Shown here piece by piece: positions 1 to 20,276 of a stretch of 64,000 nucleotides of DNA. Source of the stretch: Linyphia triangularis. Lineage: Eukaryota; Arthropoda; Arachnida; Araneae; Linyphiidae. Position numbers and translations under genes: made by a program. Below the pieces are notes generated by a model, which worked only from the letters and a program-made list of their open reading frames with translations, made no database searches and was not told the origin of the DNA. The stretch is taken from assembly GCA_963978545.1 (NCBI GenBank), contig OZ021732.1, positions 27,124,123 to 27,188,122 of the forward strand, in the 5' to 3' direction. The first letter of the stretch is position 1. Every line of letters begins with the position of its first letter.

Positions 1-1534
1 CTAACTCCCAAAAAAGTCATTCTCTAAGCTATCTCAAAAGTCCAGGATGCGCACGGGCTTATTTATTTCCATAAGTTTTGACAACAAATACGACATTTAA
101 TATTATTATATTTATTTCCAAGTACTATATTGACAGAGATTCGAGTTCATTATTTCAATTAAAATCTCAATAAAATAATCATAGTTTATATATATTTTGT
201 AGTTAACCAAACATTTTATCAAAGAATTACTATTTATAATTCCGAAATGAATGATAAAAACGCATTGTAAATTGCGTAGAAGAACATTATTAATACAAAG
301 TACTACTTAGAAATTAGTGCAACATGCTCGTTTTTAAGTAAATTGGTTACTAATCATAGCTTCGAAAACCATTGTTTCAATTTTGATTAAGAAGCACATG
401 GTACAAATAAATTAAATATATTAAATATATCTATATACCGTTTAAAATTTTATTTTCCGACCTACAGCTTATCATCTACCGACTACACCAACCGAGTTCA
501 CTTTAATCTTTCTCAAAATTATATCGAATATTATTTTTCTAACTGAAAACGAAAATCGTCACACAGGCGTAAATTTGTTCTTACGTGTCCACGAATAGAA
601 AGTGTTATAAATATAAAAATATATGTTTTACATTGTTAAATAAGCTGCTACTTTTTTACTTTATATATCTTCACGTTTTGGAACATCCTGATTTCAAAAA
701 AGTGATTTAGAAAAAATGTCGGTCTGTATATATGGGTGTCTGTGGTCAGCATAACTCTCGAACAAATTGACCTACGACGTTCAAATTTGGTGGTGGGCAA
801 GGGACCTACCATTAAGGTTTTCGTCAAAATAGAGCATGAGCATGAGGTAGATGCCATAAAAAAAAACATGTCTTTCAGTAATTGCTAAAAAATGGCTTTA
901 ACGATTTTGTTCAAAATCGCTGTGTTAATGCCTCTTAAGGAGATCTAAACATCCCCACCTCCGAAATTCCCGTAAAAATGCTTTAATGGCGTAAAAAGTT
1001 GAAAAACGAAAACCTTTAATACAGAGTTCTCTTTCACTAAGCATGCGTCATCAACAATTGTCTTTTCTTCTCCCCTCACTTTCACTTATAATAAAGTATA
1101 ATATAAGGATTATCGAAAAGACCCATACAAGAATTATTGCAAAAAATACTGGCCATTTTTTCTAAATGAGTGATAAAAATATAAAAAGGTAAATGATTCA
1201 AATGTAAATGAATCAAATGTAAATGAATAAAATGTAATTGAAAGTTGTGCGATGTTCCATACCCCTAGTTTATTATGCCTTTGCTGAATATTTATACAAT
1301 TTCATTTAAGATAAATAAGCAGATAATTATTATTATTATTACTTTTTCACCGTAGGTAACTTTGAATCTGCTTGATTTGTAATTAACGGATTGTAAGGAC
1401 GCATTAAACCAACATAGATTGGTTTTGAATCTGTAGTTAGCCATTTTTGTACTTATAGAATTAAACTAAGTTAGTCTCTTTTTTTTTTTTCGAAAATATA
1501 AAACTGTTAAACATGATTACATTTTGTTGTACAG
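1..1534. other. intronic or flanking DNA upstream of the first visible exon
   Basis: No coding exon was recognised here. The stretch is AT-rich and presumably lies within an intron of the PEPS-like gene, since the exon at 1535 opens with a splice acceptor in mid-codon. It contains one copy of a dispersed repeat at about 666-1270 (listed separately). Confidence 0.5.
666..1270 (+). repeat. dispersed repeat R1, copy 1
   Basis: About 600 bp that align by eye with 54840-55358 and with the two halves of 26673-27270. Shared landmarks in order are CGTTTTGGAACAT, TTGACCTACGA, a GTTAAGGTTTT-like stretch, CATCCCCACCTCCGAA and the end GAAAGTTGTGCGATGTTCCA. It has no meaningful open frame; the 73-codon minus frame inside it is a by-product. 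A short imperfect tandem of GTAAATGAATCAAAT-like units lies near its right end. The class is unknown; related copies sit in both PEPS-like gene neighbourhoods. Confidence 0.75.
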
Positions 1535-10236
<8,702 letters not shown>

Positions 10237-10482
10237 CACACTAATAAAAAAATTCTTCGTGGAATATAGTTTCTAAAGCAGTGTTTTCATCTTTACATTT
10301 TATGAACTTATAAATACGGTTATATGTGTCCACCAAAACACTTATTCGTGTTCACTACCTCTTTATTTATTCATTGAGCTTGTTCTTAATATGTTGTGAA
10401 AAACATACCCTGACCTTCAAACTCATGAGTCTGCTAGGTATGTTCACAATCTTTGTATGAATGTTAAACTTTGAAAAACATT

Positions 10483-10488
10483 AATAAA
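10483..10488 (+). terminator. polyadenylation signal of PEPS-like gene 1
   Basis: AATAAA about 247 nt downstream of the TGA at 10234-10236, in an AT-rich 3' untranslated region. Confidence 0.6.
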
Positions 10489-11207
10489 TTTTTAAATTCA
10501 TGTTTTATTTTGTCGAATTCCTCTTTAAAGTTGTGTAGCTGTAAAGAAACGTCAATAAGATATATACATATATTCTTTTTCGGAGCAAATTTTCATGTTT
10601 AAAATTAATATAAAAAAAGAAAGAAATCTGCACAAATAAGCTTGTGCGAGTCTTTTGAGTGCAGTTCACCCCAGAAGTATACTCAAAAGGGAAAGAGAGA
10701 AACAAAATAAGTAGTTTAGCCCATGAAACAAAAACGAGCAGGTCATCTTTCACAATTTTTCATTTTTTTGTTTGATTCATCTTTGAATAACATTCCCCAT
10801 TTTGTACACTTCATTCAAAAGTAACTTATCTAAATAAATTTTATTCAATAAATTTTACATTCATATACAACGAGTAATTAACTGACATCTGCCAGTTAAA
10901 ACGCTGTAACATTCACAGGGTTTTTTAAAAAAAAGTAACATCTAAATTTAAAAACCTACATTGCGCATTCAATTGAGAGAAGGATGATGCGGGTTTCATA
11001 AATTATGAGAAAAAAAGGTTTCTTTATAAAAAAAAGCCGCTTTACATAGAAATCCTTTTGATCAGCACACGCAGTTCAATTAAAGAACACAAGACATATT
11101 TTTTGTACCTATCCGTCAACATCTGTTAATGAGAAACGAATCGTTTTAACTGCTAGTAATAAAAAAATAATAAAAAAATTAAAAAAAAAAAAAAAAAAAA
11201 AACGATT

Positions 11208-11213
11208 TTTATT
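11208..11213 (-). terminator. candidate polyadenylation signal of the MGMT gene
   Basis: The plus-strand TTTATT reads AATAAA on the minus strand, about 145 nt beyond the stop of the methyltransferase exon. It lies beside an A-rich tract at 11165-11202. Confidence 0.45.
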
Positions 11214-11357
11214 TGTACTTTTTTGAAATCGTACGATCCTTCTCTCAAAGTTTACAAATTATCCATTTTTAAAATTTTCTGTTTTTCCGGTACATCAACT
11301 CCCTCTATTGCTATTGCTCACACACCCGACTTTTGCCACACTTCAATATCTGCAAGC

Positions 11358-11626
11358 TCACGATATGATGTCAGCTCCCTCATGCTTCAGAAGCCACTCT
11401 TTGACGTGCGTTCCGCCGCCAGAATAGTGTCCAATGCCGCCGCCACCACTTTTGACGACACGGTGGCACGGGACCAGTATCGGCACCGGGTTCCTCCGCA
11501 TGGCGGTACCGACAGCACGAGCAGCACCGTCTCTACCGCACAGCGCTGCCAGGTCGCCGTAAGAGACGATACTGCCAGGGGCAACGGTAGTCATCAGCGT
11601 TGTCCATACTTGCTCGGTGAAAGGAC
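11358..11626 (-). CDS. MGMT: methylated-DNA-protein-cysteine methyltransferase, last exon
   Basis: A single exon of 269 nt with an acceptor TTTTTAG at 11627-11633 and a stop at 11358-11360. It encodes about 88 residues. The order of motifs is that of the O6-alkylguanine-DNA alkyltransferase C-terminal domain: [19 protein letters not shown]; the DNA-binding helix with the Arg finger, [13 protein letters not shown]; then [11 protein letters not shown], whose Cys accepts the alkyl group; and the final [10 protein letters not shown] helix. The enzyme repairs O6-methylguanine stoichiometrically in the nucleus. The exon is strikingly GC-rich, especially at third positions, against its AT-rich surroundings. 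Upstream exons must lie to the right, but I could not identify them before 14.9 kb. It is convergent with PEPS-like gene 1. Confidence 0.88.
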
Positions 11627-11633
11627 CTAAAAA

Positions 11634-12660
11634 TAAAACGTAACATTAAGACGGATGCACACTTTATTGTGTAAGTTACATCTAAAGTAGCCGGCTAAAG
11701 TCGGCAAGTATTTATCATTCTAGAAATTATACGGCGTTATTATTTCTGTCCTCATTCATTAGAAGACCAAAATCCAAGATTTATCTTCTACACTACATTA
11801 ATATAGAGTGAAACTAATAAAAACAAAAAAACATCTACTTGAGATCAACCTTTTCAGACTAAACTACAAAAATTTGTAATATATCAAATGAGAGGTGTCA
11901 TCTAAGCAAATTCCCATACCAAAATTCAATTAGAAAATAAAACTGGAAGTGCTAATAGTCTATATTCGATCCGTTAAATTTAAATTAGAAATGCCACAGA
12001 CAAGTGTGAGACATCAGTTTGGATGTAACGATAAAATTAGTTGAATTACATAAAATCTAATCGCAAGTGCTTTAAATTTCGACCAAAAGAATGCTTCTAA
12101 ATGGTAACAATATAAAAGCTTCACATTTTGGCTTCAAATATAAGAACATCCGGTAGAAACTTGTATATCCGAAGACCAGCAACTTCGTCACCTAACTTGC
12201 CAATTTGACGACATTTTTATTTATCAAAAATATGTCATCAATATTAACAAGGAAAAATTTTAGTCCTTGAGTTTTGCCAAATCATGCCTGATACCCGAAC
12301 TTGAGGCATGTGAATACAAAAGTATGTAGAAGCGGCATTTCAGTGACAGTGACTGTCACTATAAAACTTGTTTTAAATTTTTATTTATTTATACTATCAG
12401 GTTTGTCAAATATATATTTATTTTTATCACTTAACTCTATAACCAATGCTAAAAAATCAATAGAATGAATTTTTAGTTAAATCTTCTAATCAATACACAT
12501 TACAAAGTGCTAACATTTATTTTCTAAGGAAGAATTTGATTTAGGGACTTAAGTTTTGAAGGCAGATATTGGTGTAAAGTTCTGTGTTATTGTACGCATT
12601 GATCAAAATAAAACGGTCGATTCGTAAAGTGGATTTTGAATGATGATTGAGATGGCTTGT
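11634..12660. other. no gene recognised
   Basis: AT-rich DNA, probably intron of the minus-strand methyltransferase gene. A perfect short palindrome-like stretch, AGTGACAGTGACTGTCACT, lies at 12341-12359. No exon was recognised. Confidence 0.45.
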
Positions 12661-12672
12661 CAATTAGAAAAG

Positions 12673-12703
12673 GTTGGTTGTATTCAGATTATCTGGCGCC
12701 GTC
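12673..12703 (-). mobile_element. 31-bp 5'-truncated SINE tail
   Basis: These 31 bases are identical to the tail of the tRNA-derived SINE at 26846-27030. They are flanked by a perfect 12-bp direct repeat, CAATTAGAAAAG, at 12661-12672 and 12704-12715. That is what target-primed reverse transcription with extreme 5' truncation leaves behind. The tRNA-like head is absent. Confidence 0.8.
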
Positions 12704-13059
12704 CAATTAGAAAAGAAACTAGGCTTTGAACATAATACTATATGAATTGAAATCAGGTGAAAGCAAATTTAATATGAGAATACACAACAAGTGCAAAAAA
12801 TTCAATAAAATAATGCAAATACTATTAAAACAAAGGTTGATTAAATGATTCGTGAGCGCAGAAGCAATGTCTGTTATATAAAGAAGTAAAACTTAGAAAG
12901 CATTTTATATTTTAATTAAATAATTATATTTCAATAAGTAATATTTCAGATATTCTGATTTATATAAAAAAAATTACCCTTCCCTAAAATAGCAAAGGCT
13001 TTTTTTCTAGTTCAACAGATGAAATGCTGATTCTATATTAAAATCAAAATATCTTCCGA

Positions 13060-13645
13060 GTTATACAGGGTGAGATAAAGTTACGCACATCAAAGTTTAA
13101 TGGGACGTAATTTAATGAAAACCATTGAGTTTCAATTTTCTCTCATTAGATAACAGTGCATATTGTTTCGAAAGTATTTCAATTGGTATCAGTGACCTTG
13201 TGCTCAGAGACTTGTTCATGGTAGCGACATGGTGTTTTGTCAGGATGAGAGATTATATTCCATTCATGTTGGAGTGTTATTTTGCTCGTAAGTCATATGA
13301 GTTTTGCAAGAAATATCCTAACGCAACAGTACCCAATAATTCAACAGAGAAACGATTAGTTCACCGTTCCATTACAACTGGATTAGAAGCTGCCAAGTAA
13401 AGAGACGATAGGTCCTCAAGTTGAAATAAGATTTCTGTGTTTACCGAATAGTCCACACACAACTACTGAGCTGAAAACGAACATCACAGCAGCTATACCT
13501 AACATCAATACAACCATTCTCCGCTAAGTCTCAATCCCTCGCCACAAATATCTGAGATAATTTACTTTAATTTAAATTTTTAAACTTTTACTTTTACGGG
13601 CAGATAAACTTTGAATTGCTAAGCTTTAAACTCACTCTGTATAAC
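13060..13645 (+). mobile_element. degenerate transposon with DUF4817-like N-terminal fragment
   Basis: Bounded by a 15-bp inverted repeat, GTTATACAGGGTGAG at the left and its complement with one mismatch at 13631-13645. The plus-strand frame at 13125-13400 contains MRDYIPFMLECYFARKSYEF followed by a Pro-rich N-S-T segment. This resembles the DUF4817 helix-turn-helix found at the start of many arthropod transposases. Just after it, ELKTNITAAIPNINTTI recalls the C-terminal tail of the same transposases, so the catalytic middle is missing. It is a remnant with no complete protein. Confidence 0.6.
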
Positions 13646-14979
13646 AGCCTCATATGTATTATCGCAAATGAGGGGTTGACGCACTTTTTAATAACAATTA
13701 TTATAATTGGAACTATGATATGTTTTAATAAGAATTTTAAGTCTCATAAAGTTATGTATAATTAGTTGAGTAGCTGAAGAAGGAGAGCAAGAACCAAAAG
13801 TATAAAATTGAACATGTAGTGGGTGAGAAACACTAGAGAGAAATTCAATGCTGGCCGTCCCAAGCAAAATGGCAGAGTGGCATTTTAGTCAAAGAGACCT
13901 TCTTGGGGGCCCCTAACACCTACGAAGATTTGACCATGAACTTTGTGAGAGAAGGATGGATACGGAAGAAAGGGGCAAGACAGAGAAGCAATCGGCTACC
14001 AATGAGTAAACAAGCCTATGTTATCTTGGCTCGTGTATTTTTTAAAAACATGGTTCGTACACTTGAAGAAGAAAATAATCCAAGAACTTTTTAAGCACTT
14101 TTCAAGGAAGCGTTATTAACACAAATACATTTAAAAAATCAATTTTTTTTTATTGACAAACGGTATATGTTTAAATCGAGTAAATACAAAAAAGAAATGT
14201 TTTTTAGGTTTCAGTGAAAGAAAATTTTAAGGTTACAATAGAAAAATAACCTTTCAATATATCAGAAGCGGTACTTTATCCCATAAAAACCAAAGTAAAG
14301 TAGTTAGTATTCACTTGGTAACTACGCCAATATAGTATGTGAACATCCATTTAATTGTCTTGTTTCATCATATTTAGACTTTCGTCAAATAATAATACAA
14401 TAGTCTTATTGATTAAACTGTCTTCTAATCTACACTGAAGGCTTGATTACAAATTCTGTATAATATGTAGTTTTTTTCTCCACATGAAAATTTAGAATTT
14501 AGAAGCAATCACGCTATTGGCTAACATGTTATTAAGTGTCATGAAATTACATAATTTATCAATGTTTTCATTCAATTCATAAGAGCCATGATTTTTTTAT
14601 GATTTTCAATGTCCATAGTATTTCAGTAACTAAAACTTGTTTTCAATTACATGCTCCTCCATCGCGCTAACGACGTTGATTGTTGCGAAATATATCAGCT
14701 TTTCGGGTATTTTTTATCATTAGAAATAGTTTCCTCTTTGCTTAGTTTTTTAAAGCACTTTCTCCCATCATGACATTTTTGTCACGCAAAGTACATAGTT
14801 CAAAGTGCGAATCTAACACATAAGCTTCAATATTATATTCTGGCTTTTCTAATCAACTTGAATTGAAAATGGCTTTATCTGCCTTTTTTAAACAGAGCGC
14901 AAAAAATTAGCACACAAGATACAAAAACGAAACAAGAGATCATGTGACTTGATCGTATATTCCAGATATGTTGTGCATG
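13646..14979. other. no gene recognised
   Basis: AT-rich DNA between the DUF4817 remnant and Gypsy-1. A 63-codon plus frame at 13903-14094 has no recognisable motif. Confidence 0.4.
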
Positions 14980-14984
14980 CCCAG

Positions 14985-15977
14985 TGTTCTACCGAGAATG
15001 GAAGTTAGTTGAAAATGTACAAGGCATGATCTCTCAACATTCTGAATCAGTAGTTCTGCCCGCTGTTGTGGCAGGAAAAGTGAATCGCATAGTGGCCAAT
15101 ACATAAAAATAATAATAAAACACAAAACAGGAAAAAGGTAAAATTTGGTATAATCGTTCTCAAATGATAATACACGATAAATTGTATACACAATATTTTT
15201 ATTATCTAACTGTTTATAATCTGGTTTAAACATAGGCAAACATCTTGATGAAATTACAGGGCACTAACGGCCAAGAGGGGAATTGCTCATCACGTGGATA
15301 TAATTGGGGACGGAATTTAATTAAACGTAAAAGTTCGATTTTGTAGAACTAGTGAGTATTATAAATATAAAAAAACAAGTATAAAAACTTAGCTGGTCTA
15401 AAGAGTTAATGAAAGGCCGGATTCCTGTTGTGGGGTCGGTGGATGGGGAGTGGCGACATAACCGGCTTCCGTCTGTGGATTTAGGGCTCTCTGGTGTTGA
15501 AGCGAAGTCCGGTGAAAAGATGGTGGTTCTCAATAGGCGTCCATGGTCGCAAGGGCAGTGGGGCTCGTGGCTGATTTCTCCTGAATATCGCTTTTCCAAT
15601 TATCAAGCAGACGATGGTGGCTGGAAGGGCTATCCCAGAGTTCAGGGTCTCAACGGGCTCTCGTCTCCAAGGGCGACGGATCAGCAGCGCCAAGAAGAAT
15701 CTGCCTCCTTCGTCAAATCCTTCTTTTCGTCTACCGATTTATTTCTTTTCACCCAGCAACCGTCCCACGCGCTCTCTCATTGAACCCCTCGAACTGGCAT
15801 TTTTCACCCCCACCAGGGGAGACATTCCACCCTTTTTTTGACCCCCGCATCCGGTTAACCCCTCCCCCACAACAACAGAAACAACGCGCGATCGAAAGGA
15901 AAAAAAACTACCCCATTACATACCGGAGCAGAGCAATTCCTTAACACAATCACATATGTTTTGAAATCTTCAGAACA
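14985..15977 (-). repeat. Gypsy-1 3' LTR (993 bp)
   Basis: Direct copy of 21604-22596, with two visible substitutions (near 15291 and 15739). Open frames of 60-124 codons on both strands, present in both LTR copies, are incidental. Confidence 0.95.
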
Positions 15978-15995
15978 TAATACTCCCTTGATATC

Positions 15996-15999
<4 letters not shown>

Positions 16000-16085
<86 letters not shown>
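16000..16085. repeat. (TA)n microsatellite inside Gypsy-1
   Basis: An 86-bp TA tract between the end of pol and the polypurine tract. The Tyr-Ile frames across it are artefacts. Confidence 0.95.
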
Positions 16086-16088
<3 letters not shown>

Positions 16089-16376
16089 ACTTAAAATCCC
16101 CAAAATACATCTTAATACAATTCAGCACCATAATACAACACACACAATTTAAGAAAAAGTTATAGATACTACACCAGTACAGATGAAATCACAAAATTCT
16201 CACTTATCTTTGGATATCTCTCAGAAAGGAGAACAATTTTAAGAGTTCTGAGCTTTATTTCTTTCTCAAAACAAACCGCTTTGCCTCTAATACCCAAAAA
16301 GTGACTAATCCTAAAAGTTACAAAATCACCGATCCCAGTTAACCTATATATTTTTTTATTTTTTTTTATTACCCCA

Positions 16377-19340
16377 CTATGATTTTTTTATTACAAATCC
16401 CGCTGGATTTCTGGGCCGCAGACTCCGTTTAACCAAGTCCGAATTGTAGTTTTGACCGTTTGCTTGTGCTTGATTTTGGTTGACTTTTACAATCACAATT
16501 CGGCCATTTTCACTAGGTGGTTGAGTACTTGCCTGTCTGGCGGATGAAAGCAACCATTCTACCGTGGGAGTCGCTTCATTTTCCCCATTAAATTCTGCAA
16601 GCCTTAACTGATTCTCAATAGAGTCTTCTCTTACTAGAGTCCCCAAAATTGACTCTTCACAATTTAGTTCTTTATTTGGGGCGATTAACTGTTCGTTTCT
16701 TGGCGGAAAATACGTCAATCTATCAACGTGGACCGTTTGTTCGTCGCTTCCCTCTATTGCCCGGATTTTATAATTAACATTTCCCTTTTTTTCTACAATG
16801 CAATAGGGACCCACATTGCGCTTTTGGAAATGCTTAGGGACACCGCATTTGCGTCTAGGGTTGAATAAAAATACCATGTCACCTACTTCTAAATTTTTTT
16901 CCTTGGCTATTTTATTTCTCCTAGCTATCATTTTTTCAGACGCTACTTCAATATTTTTCTTTACTGTAGCATATGTGGTCTTCTGTCCATTTAATAACTC
17001 ATTTACGTATTCGTACCTATCGGAATAACTACGCGGAATTTCTTCTTCAATTCCGTTTATCGATAAATTTCGGCCGTACAAAAGAAATGCCGGTGAGAAG
17101 CCTGTGGTTCCATGTATAGCCGTGTTATATGCTAAACTTGCAAATGGCAAAAGCTCATCCCAGTTATCAATGTTCGGATCGCTAACTAGATGTGCCAGAT
17201 GCTGAAGTAACGTACCGTGATTTTTTTCAGAAATTCCGTTTGACGCAGGGTGATAGGCAGAGGTCGCAATCTTTTTTATTCCTAATGCAGTATAAAGTTT
17301 CTCCATTGACTTGGCAAGAAACGATAATCCGCGATCACTCACAAGGTTTTTAGGGGTCCCGTACTGTGAGATGTAATTTAACAGTAACGTAGCCACCGTG
17401 TCGGACGTCATATCTTTAGTAGGAAACACGATAGAATATTTCGTAAATGCGTCGGTAAAAGCCAATATGTATTTGTGGCCATTCCGTGACATATTTAACG
17501 GTCCTACAAAGTCAACGTGAACTCTTTCATTCGGACCCTCTATTCTCGGCATACGTTGCAACGGAGCTAAGCGACTCTTTTGGTGTGCTTTGAGTTGATT
17601 ACAACTGATACATGAGCTTACATATCCGGATATCGATGAATACATACCCCCCCCCCAATAAAAACCCTGCCTTATTCTAGCCAGAGTTTTTTTAAATCCG
17701 GGATGTCCTACCGCCGGCGCGTCATGGTGCATTTCAATCACCTCCCTCATCAAATCCAATGGCACCACTAACTTATCACCCCCATTGCAAGCCCCGACGT
17801 TATCTTTTTTTTTACAACAAACGACCCCATCCTTCATAAAAAATCTCAAATTTTTTGGACTAATTGGCAAATTTTCCTCTAACCGTAATTTAATGACTTG
17901 GCATTTTTTATCTAACGATTGCATTTTTTTAATTCGGTCCCTTAAGTCAGTACGAAAGGTCAATTGATTGGGAGTTATGTCAACTTCACTAATGTATATT
18001 TGCAGGGGCTCATCTTTTGAATTATCTACACCTCTCGATAAAAAATCCGCCATAGTGTTATGTTTGCCCTGAATATACCTCACTTTGTACCTAAAATGAC
18101 TCAATGATAGTGCCCACAGGGCAATTCTTGAGGTGGGATCCCTGATTTTCAAAATATTACTAAGAGCCGCGTGGTCAGTGTAAATAATAAACTCTCTTCC
18201 CAAAAGATAATGCTTAAAATAGTTCACAGCCCACACAATAGCTAGAATTTCACGCTCGGTTGTTGAGAAACGAGTTTCCGCAGGTTTTAACTTCTTGCTA
18301 GCAAATGCCACCGGGCGCGGGAAACCCTCATCGTCTAATTGAGCTATTACACTCCCCAACGAGTGCAAGGAGGCATCAGTGTAAAGAAAAAATTCTTTTT
18401 CTAAATCTGGCAAGGTAAGGCACGGAGATCGTGTGAGACAGAACCGGAGGTCATCGAATTCTTCTTGTGCCTCTTGGTTCCAGACAAATGGCGATTTGTC
18501 TTTAGTCAAATTAGTTAGCGTTATGGCTCTCTTACTAAAATTCTCTATGAATTTTCGGTAATAATTCAAGGCACCCAGAAAAGATCTTACATCCTTCTTT
18601 TTTGAGGGTGTTTTGAAAATTTTTATAACCTCAACGCTTCTATTATTTGGAAATAGCTGTCCCCTGGAAATCACAAACCCCAGGTATTCTATGCTCTCTT
18701 TAAGAAAGACGCATTTTGATGGCTTTAATTTGAGTTTGTGTTGTGTTAATCGATCGAATACTATTTGTAATTTTTTTAAATGAGAAGCCACATCCCTTGA
18801 AGCTAAAATTATATCATCGATATATACAGAAATGTTAAGTGGCGCCAGTCCACTCAAAACTACTTCCATTAATCTTTGGAAACTCGGTGCTGAGGTAGAA
18901 AGACCAAACGGTAGTCTGGTAAATTCCAGCAATCCCTTTGAAGTTGTTACAGCGAGTTTGTGCGTATCTCTCGGATCGACCATTTGTTGAAAAAATCCAG
19001 ACGTTAGGTCTAGACTACTGAAATACTTAGCCTTGGATAAGTTGTCAATTTTTTCTTCTATTAAGGGCAACGGATACGAATCCGGAATAACCTTTGCGTT
19101 TAGAGCACGGAAATCCGTTACAAATCGGTACTCACCTCCAGCTTTTCGTACCAACAGAGTAGGGGCACAGTAAGGTGAAGTAGATGGCTTGAGAATATTC
19201 GCCTCAATTAAAGTGTTCAACTGGCTCTCCATTTCATCCCTTAAATAATACGGGGTGCGGTATCCGCGCTTTCTCACCGGCACGGAGTCCGTCAAATGCA
19301 CCCTATGTAATAGGGTGTCACAACCCTGCAAATCCAGCAC
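16377..19340 (-). CDS. pol: Gypsy-1 pol: reverse transcriptase, RNase H, integrase
   Basis: An open frame of 987 codons; its first codon is GTG, so it is really the continuation of a longer pol frame and not an independent start. Reverse transcriptase spans about residues 40-270 with the YIDD active site at 173-176. RNase H runs about 310-435, with Asp in LYTDAS (322), IYTDHAAL (389) and ADFLSR (432). The integrase zinc module has His 538/546 and Cys 577/580. The catalytic triad is Asp610 (VHVDF), Asp669 (VSDRG) and Glu705 (NGISEK). A GPY/F module (GPYCIVEKKG) follows. It makes and inserts the cDNA copy. The protein is complete through these domains, but upstream it is cut off from protease by two frame changes at about 19345-19375 and 19465-19490. 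Confidence 0.93.
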   Translation of the reverse strand: MLDLQGCDTLLHRVHLTDSVPVRKRGYRTPYYLRDEMESQLNTLIEANILKPSTSPYCAPTLLVRKAGGEYRFVTDFRALNAKVIPDSYPLPLIEEKIDNLSKAKYFSSLDLTSGFFQQMVDPRDTHKLAVTTSKGLLEFTRLPFGLSTSAPSFQRLMEVVLSGLAPLNISVYIDDIILASRDVASHLKKLQIVFDRLTQHKLKLKPSKCVFLKESIEYLGFVISRGQLFPNNRSVEVIKIFKTPSKKKDVRSFLGALNYYRKFIENFSKRAITLTNLTKDKSPFVWNQEAQEEFDDLRFCLTRSPCLTLPDLEKEFFLYTDASLHSLGSVIAQLDDEGFPRPVAFASKKLKPAETRFSTTEREILAIVWAVNYFKHYLLGREFIIYTDHAALSNILKIRDPTSRIALWALSLSHFRYKVRYIQGKHNTMADFLSRGVDNSKDEPLQIYISEVDITPNQLTFRTDLRDRIKKMQSLDKKCQVIKLRLEENLPISPKNLRFFMKDGVVCCKKKDNVGACNGGDKLVVPLDLMREVIEMHHDAPAVGHPGFKKTLARIRQGFYWGGGMYSSISGYVSSCISCNQLKAHQKSRLAPLQRMPRIEGPNERVHVDFVGPLNMSRNGHKYILAFTDAFTKYSIVFPTKDMTSDTVATLLLNYISQYGTPKNLVSDRGLSFLAKSMEKLYTALGIKKIATSAYHPASNGISEKNHGTLLQHLAHLVSDPNIDNWDELLPFASLAYNTAIHGTTGFSPAFLLYGRNLSINGIEEEIPRSYSDRYEYVNELLNGQKTTYATVKKNIEVASEKMIARRNKIAKEKNLEVGDMVFLFNPRRKCGVPKHFQKRNVGPYCIVEKKGNVNYKIRAIEGSDEQTVHVDRLTYFPPRNEQLIAPNKELNCEESILGTLVREDSIENQLRLAEFNGENEATPTVEWLLSSARQASTQPPSENGRIVIVKVNQNQAQANGQNYNSDLVKRSLRPRNPAGFVIKKS

Positions 19341-19461
19341 CGATTTAGCGAATAAATGTTTGTTTTTAAAAGCGCTTCTAGTTCTCCCCTAACATCAGGG
19401 TCTACATGATCAAGTTCGAAATGATTGGGCCAAGAAAGATCAGCTTCACTACAATCCCCAA

Positions 19462-20205
19462 TTAACTCTTCTTCATTAATAACACTTCCTTTTCATCATT
19501 ATCCCTCACTGTTAAAACGGGCTCAACCCTTCCCAACTTTTTATGCTTGTTTAGGGTTAGGGGTTTTTCCGATGTGTTCATAATCATAACCGGGATGTTT
19601 GTCAATTTTTTTGATTCGTGGATTGATCTTCCCACCCATATATCCTCTGTAATCGGCATATTGCCATTCTCTATAAGAAACACCTCGGTGTTTATGACAC
19701 CTCGGACATTCCCGAATACCAACTGCTGTGACAAAGGAGGTATAGTAATCTTTTTATTTAAGTACACCTGTCCTACTTCAAGTTCTTGGTACACCCCTGC
19801 CCCGTTGTTTTGATAATCTACAAGAGTTTCTTGGACCCACCAAGGAATTTCATTGTCATTTAATCTTACCCGTTTATTTACGTAGTCCAAAGTAGCCTCA
19901 TTCTGCGCCAAAAATTCACTTCATAGCAAAGCCTTAAAACTATTGGATATCGGCTGGGGCATAATTAAAAAGTTTACCAGATAGTCTTTATCCCCCATAT
20001 TGACCATTAAATCAATCCTTTTGTTTAACACCAGATTAGGTCTATCTAAAGTTTTTATTCTAACGTGACATTCTTCGATTTGCATGTTCATATTCTCCTG
20101 AATTATACTACTACTAATTAAATTCGTAGCACTTCCGCTGTCCATCAAAATGACTAATCTTTCATCTCCAATCCTTGCCTGGACAAACGGTAGATTCGCG
20201 GACAT
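19462..20205 (-). pseudogene. Gypsy-1 protease and linker, interrupted
   Basis: Starts in a region with LVILMDSGSATNLISSS, the DSG active site of a retropepsin-type aspartic protease that cleaves the Gag-Pol precursor. The frame is interrupted by an in-frame TGA at 19921-19923, after which the same frame continues to 19462. A frame change is then needed to reach the segment that leads to pol. The upstream part of this frame overlaps the end of gag in the -1 frame, so natural -1 frameshifting at the GGAAAAC near 20280 is possible, but the TGA is not explained that way. Confidence 0.75.
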
Positions 20206-20276
20206 TGTTGTGTTATTTTTTTGCGTGAAAGAGGGGTTTTCCGTTCGACGATCGCCAATCCCCGAATGGCCCCCTT

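Noticed and set aside
11223..11630. 135-codon plus-strand frame
   Set aside because: It is antisense to the methyltransferase exon, whose motifs and splice acceptor are on the minus strand.
15409..15841. Open frames of 70-124 codons, repeated at 22028-22460
   Set aside because: They lie inside the two Gypsy-1 LTR copies, on both strands, with no protein motif.
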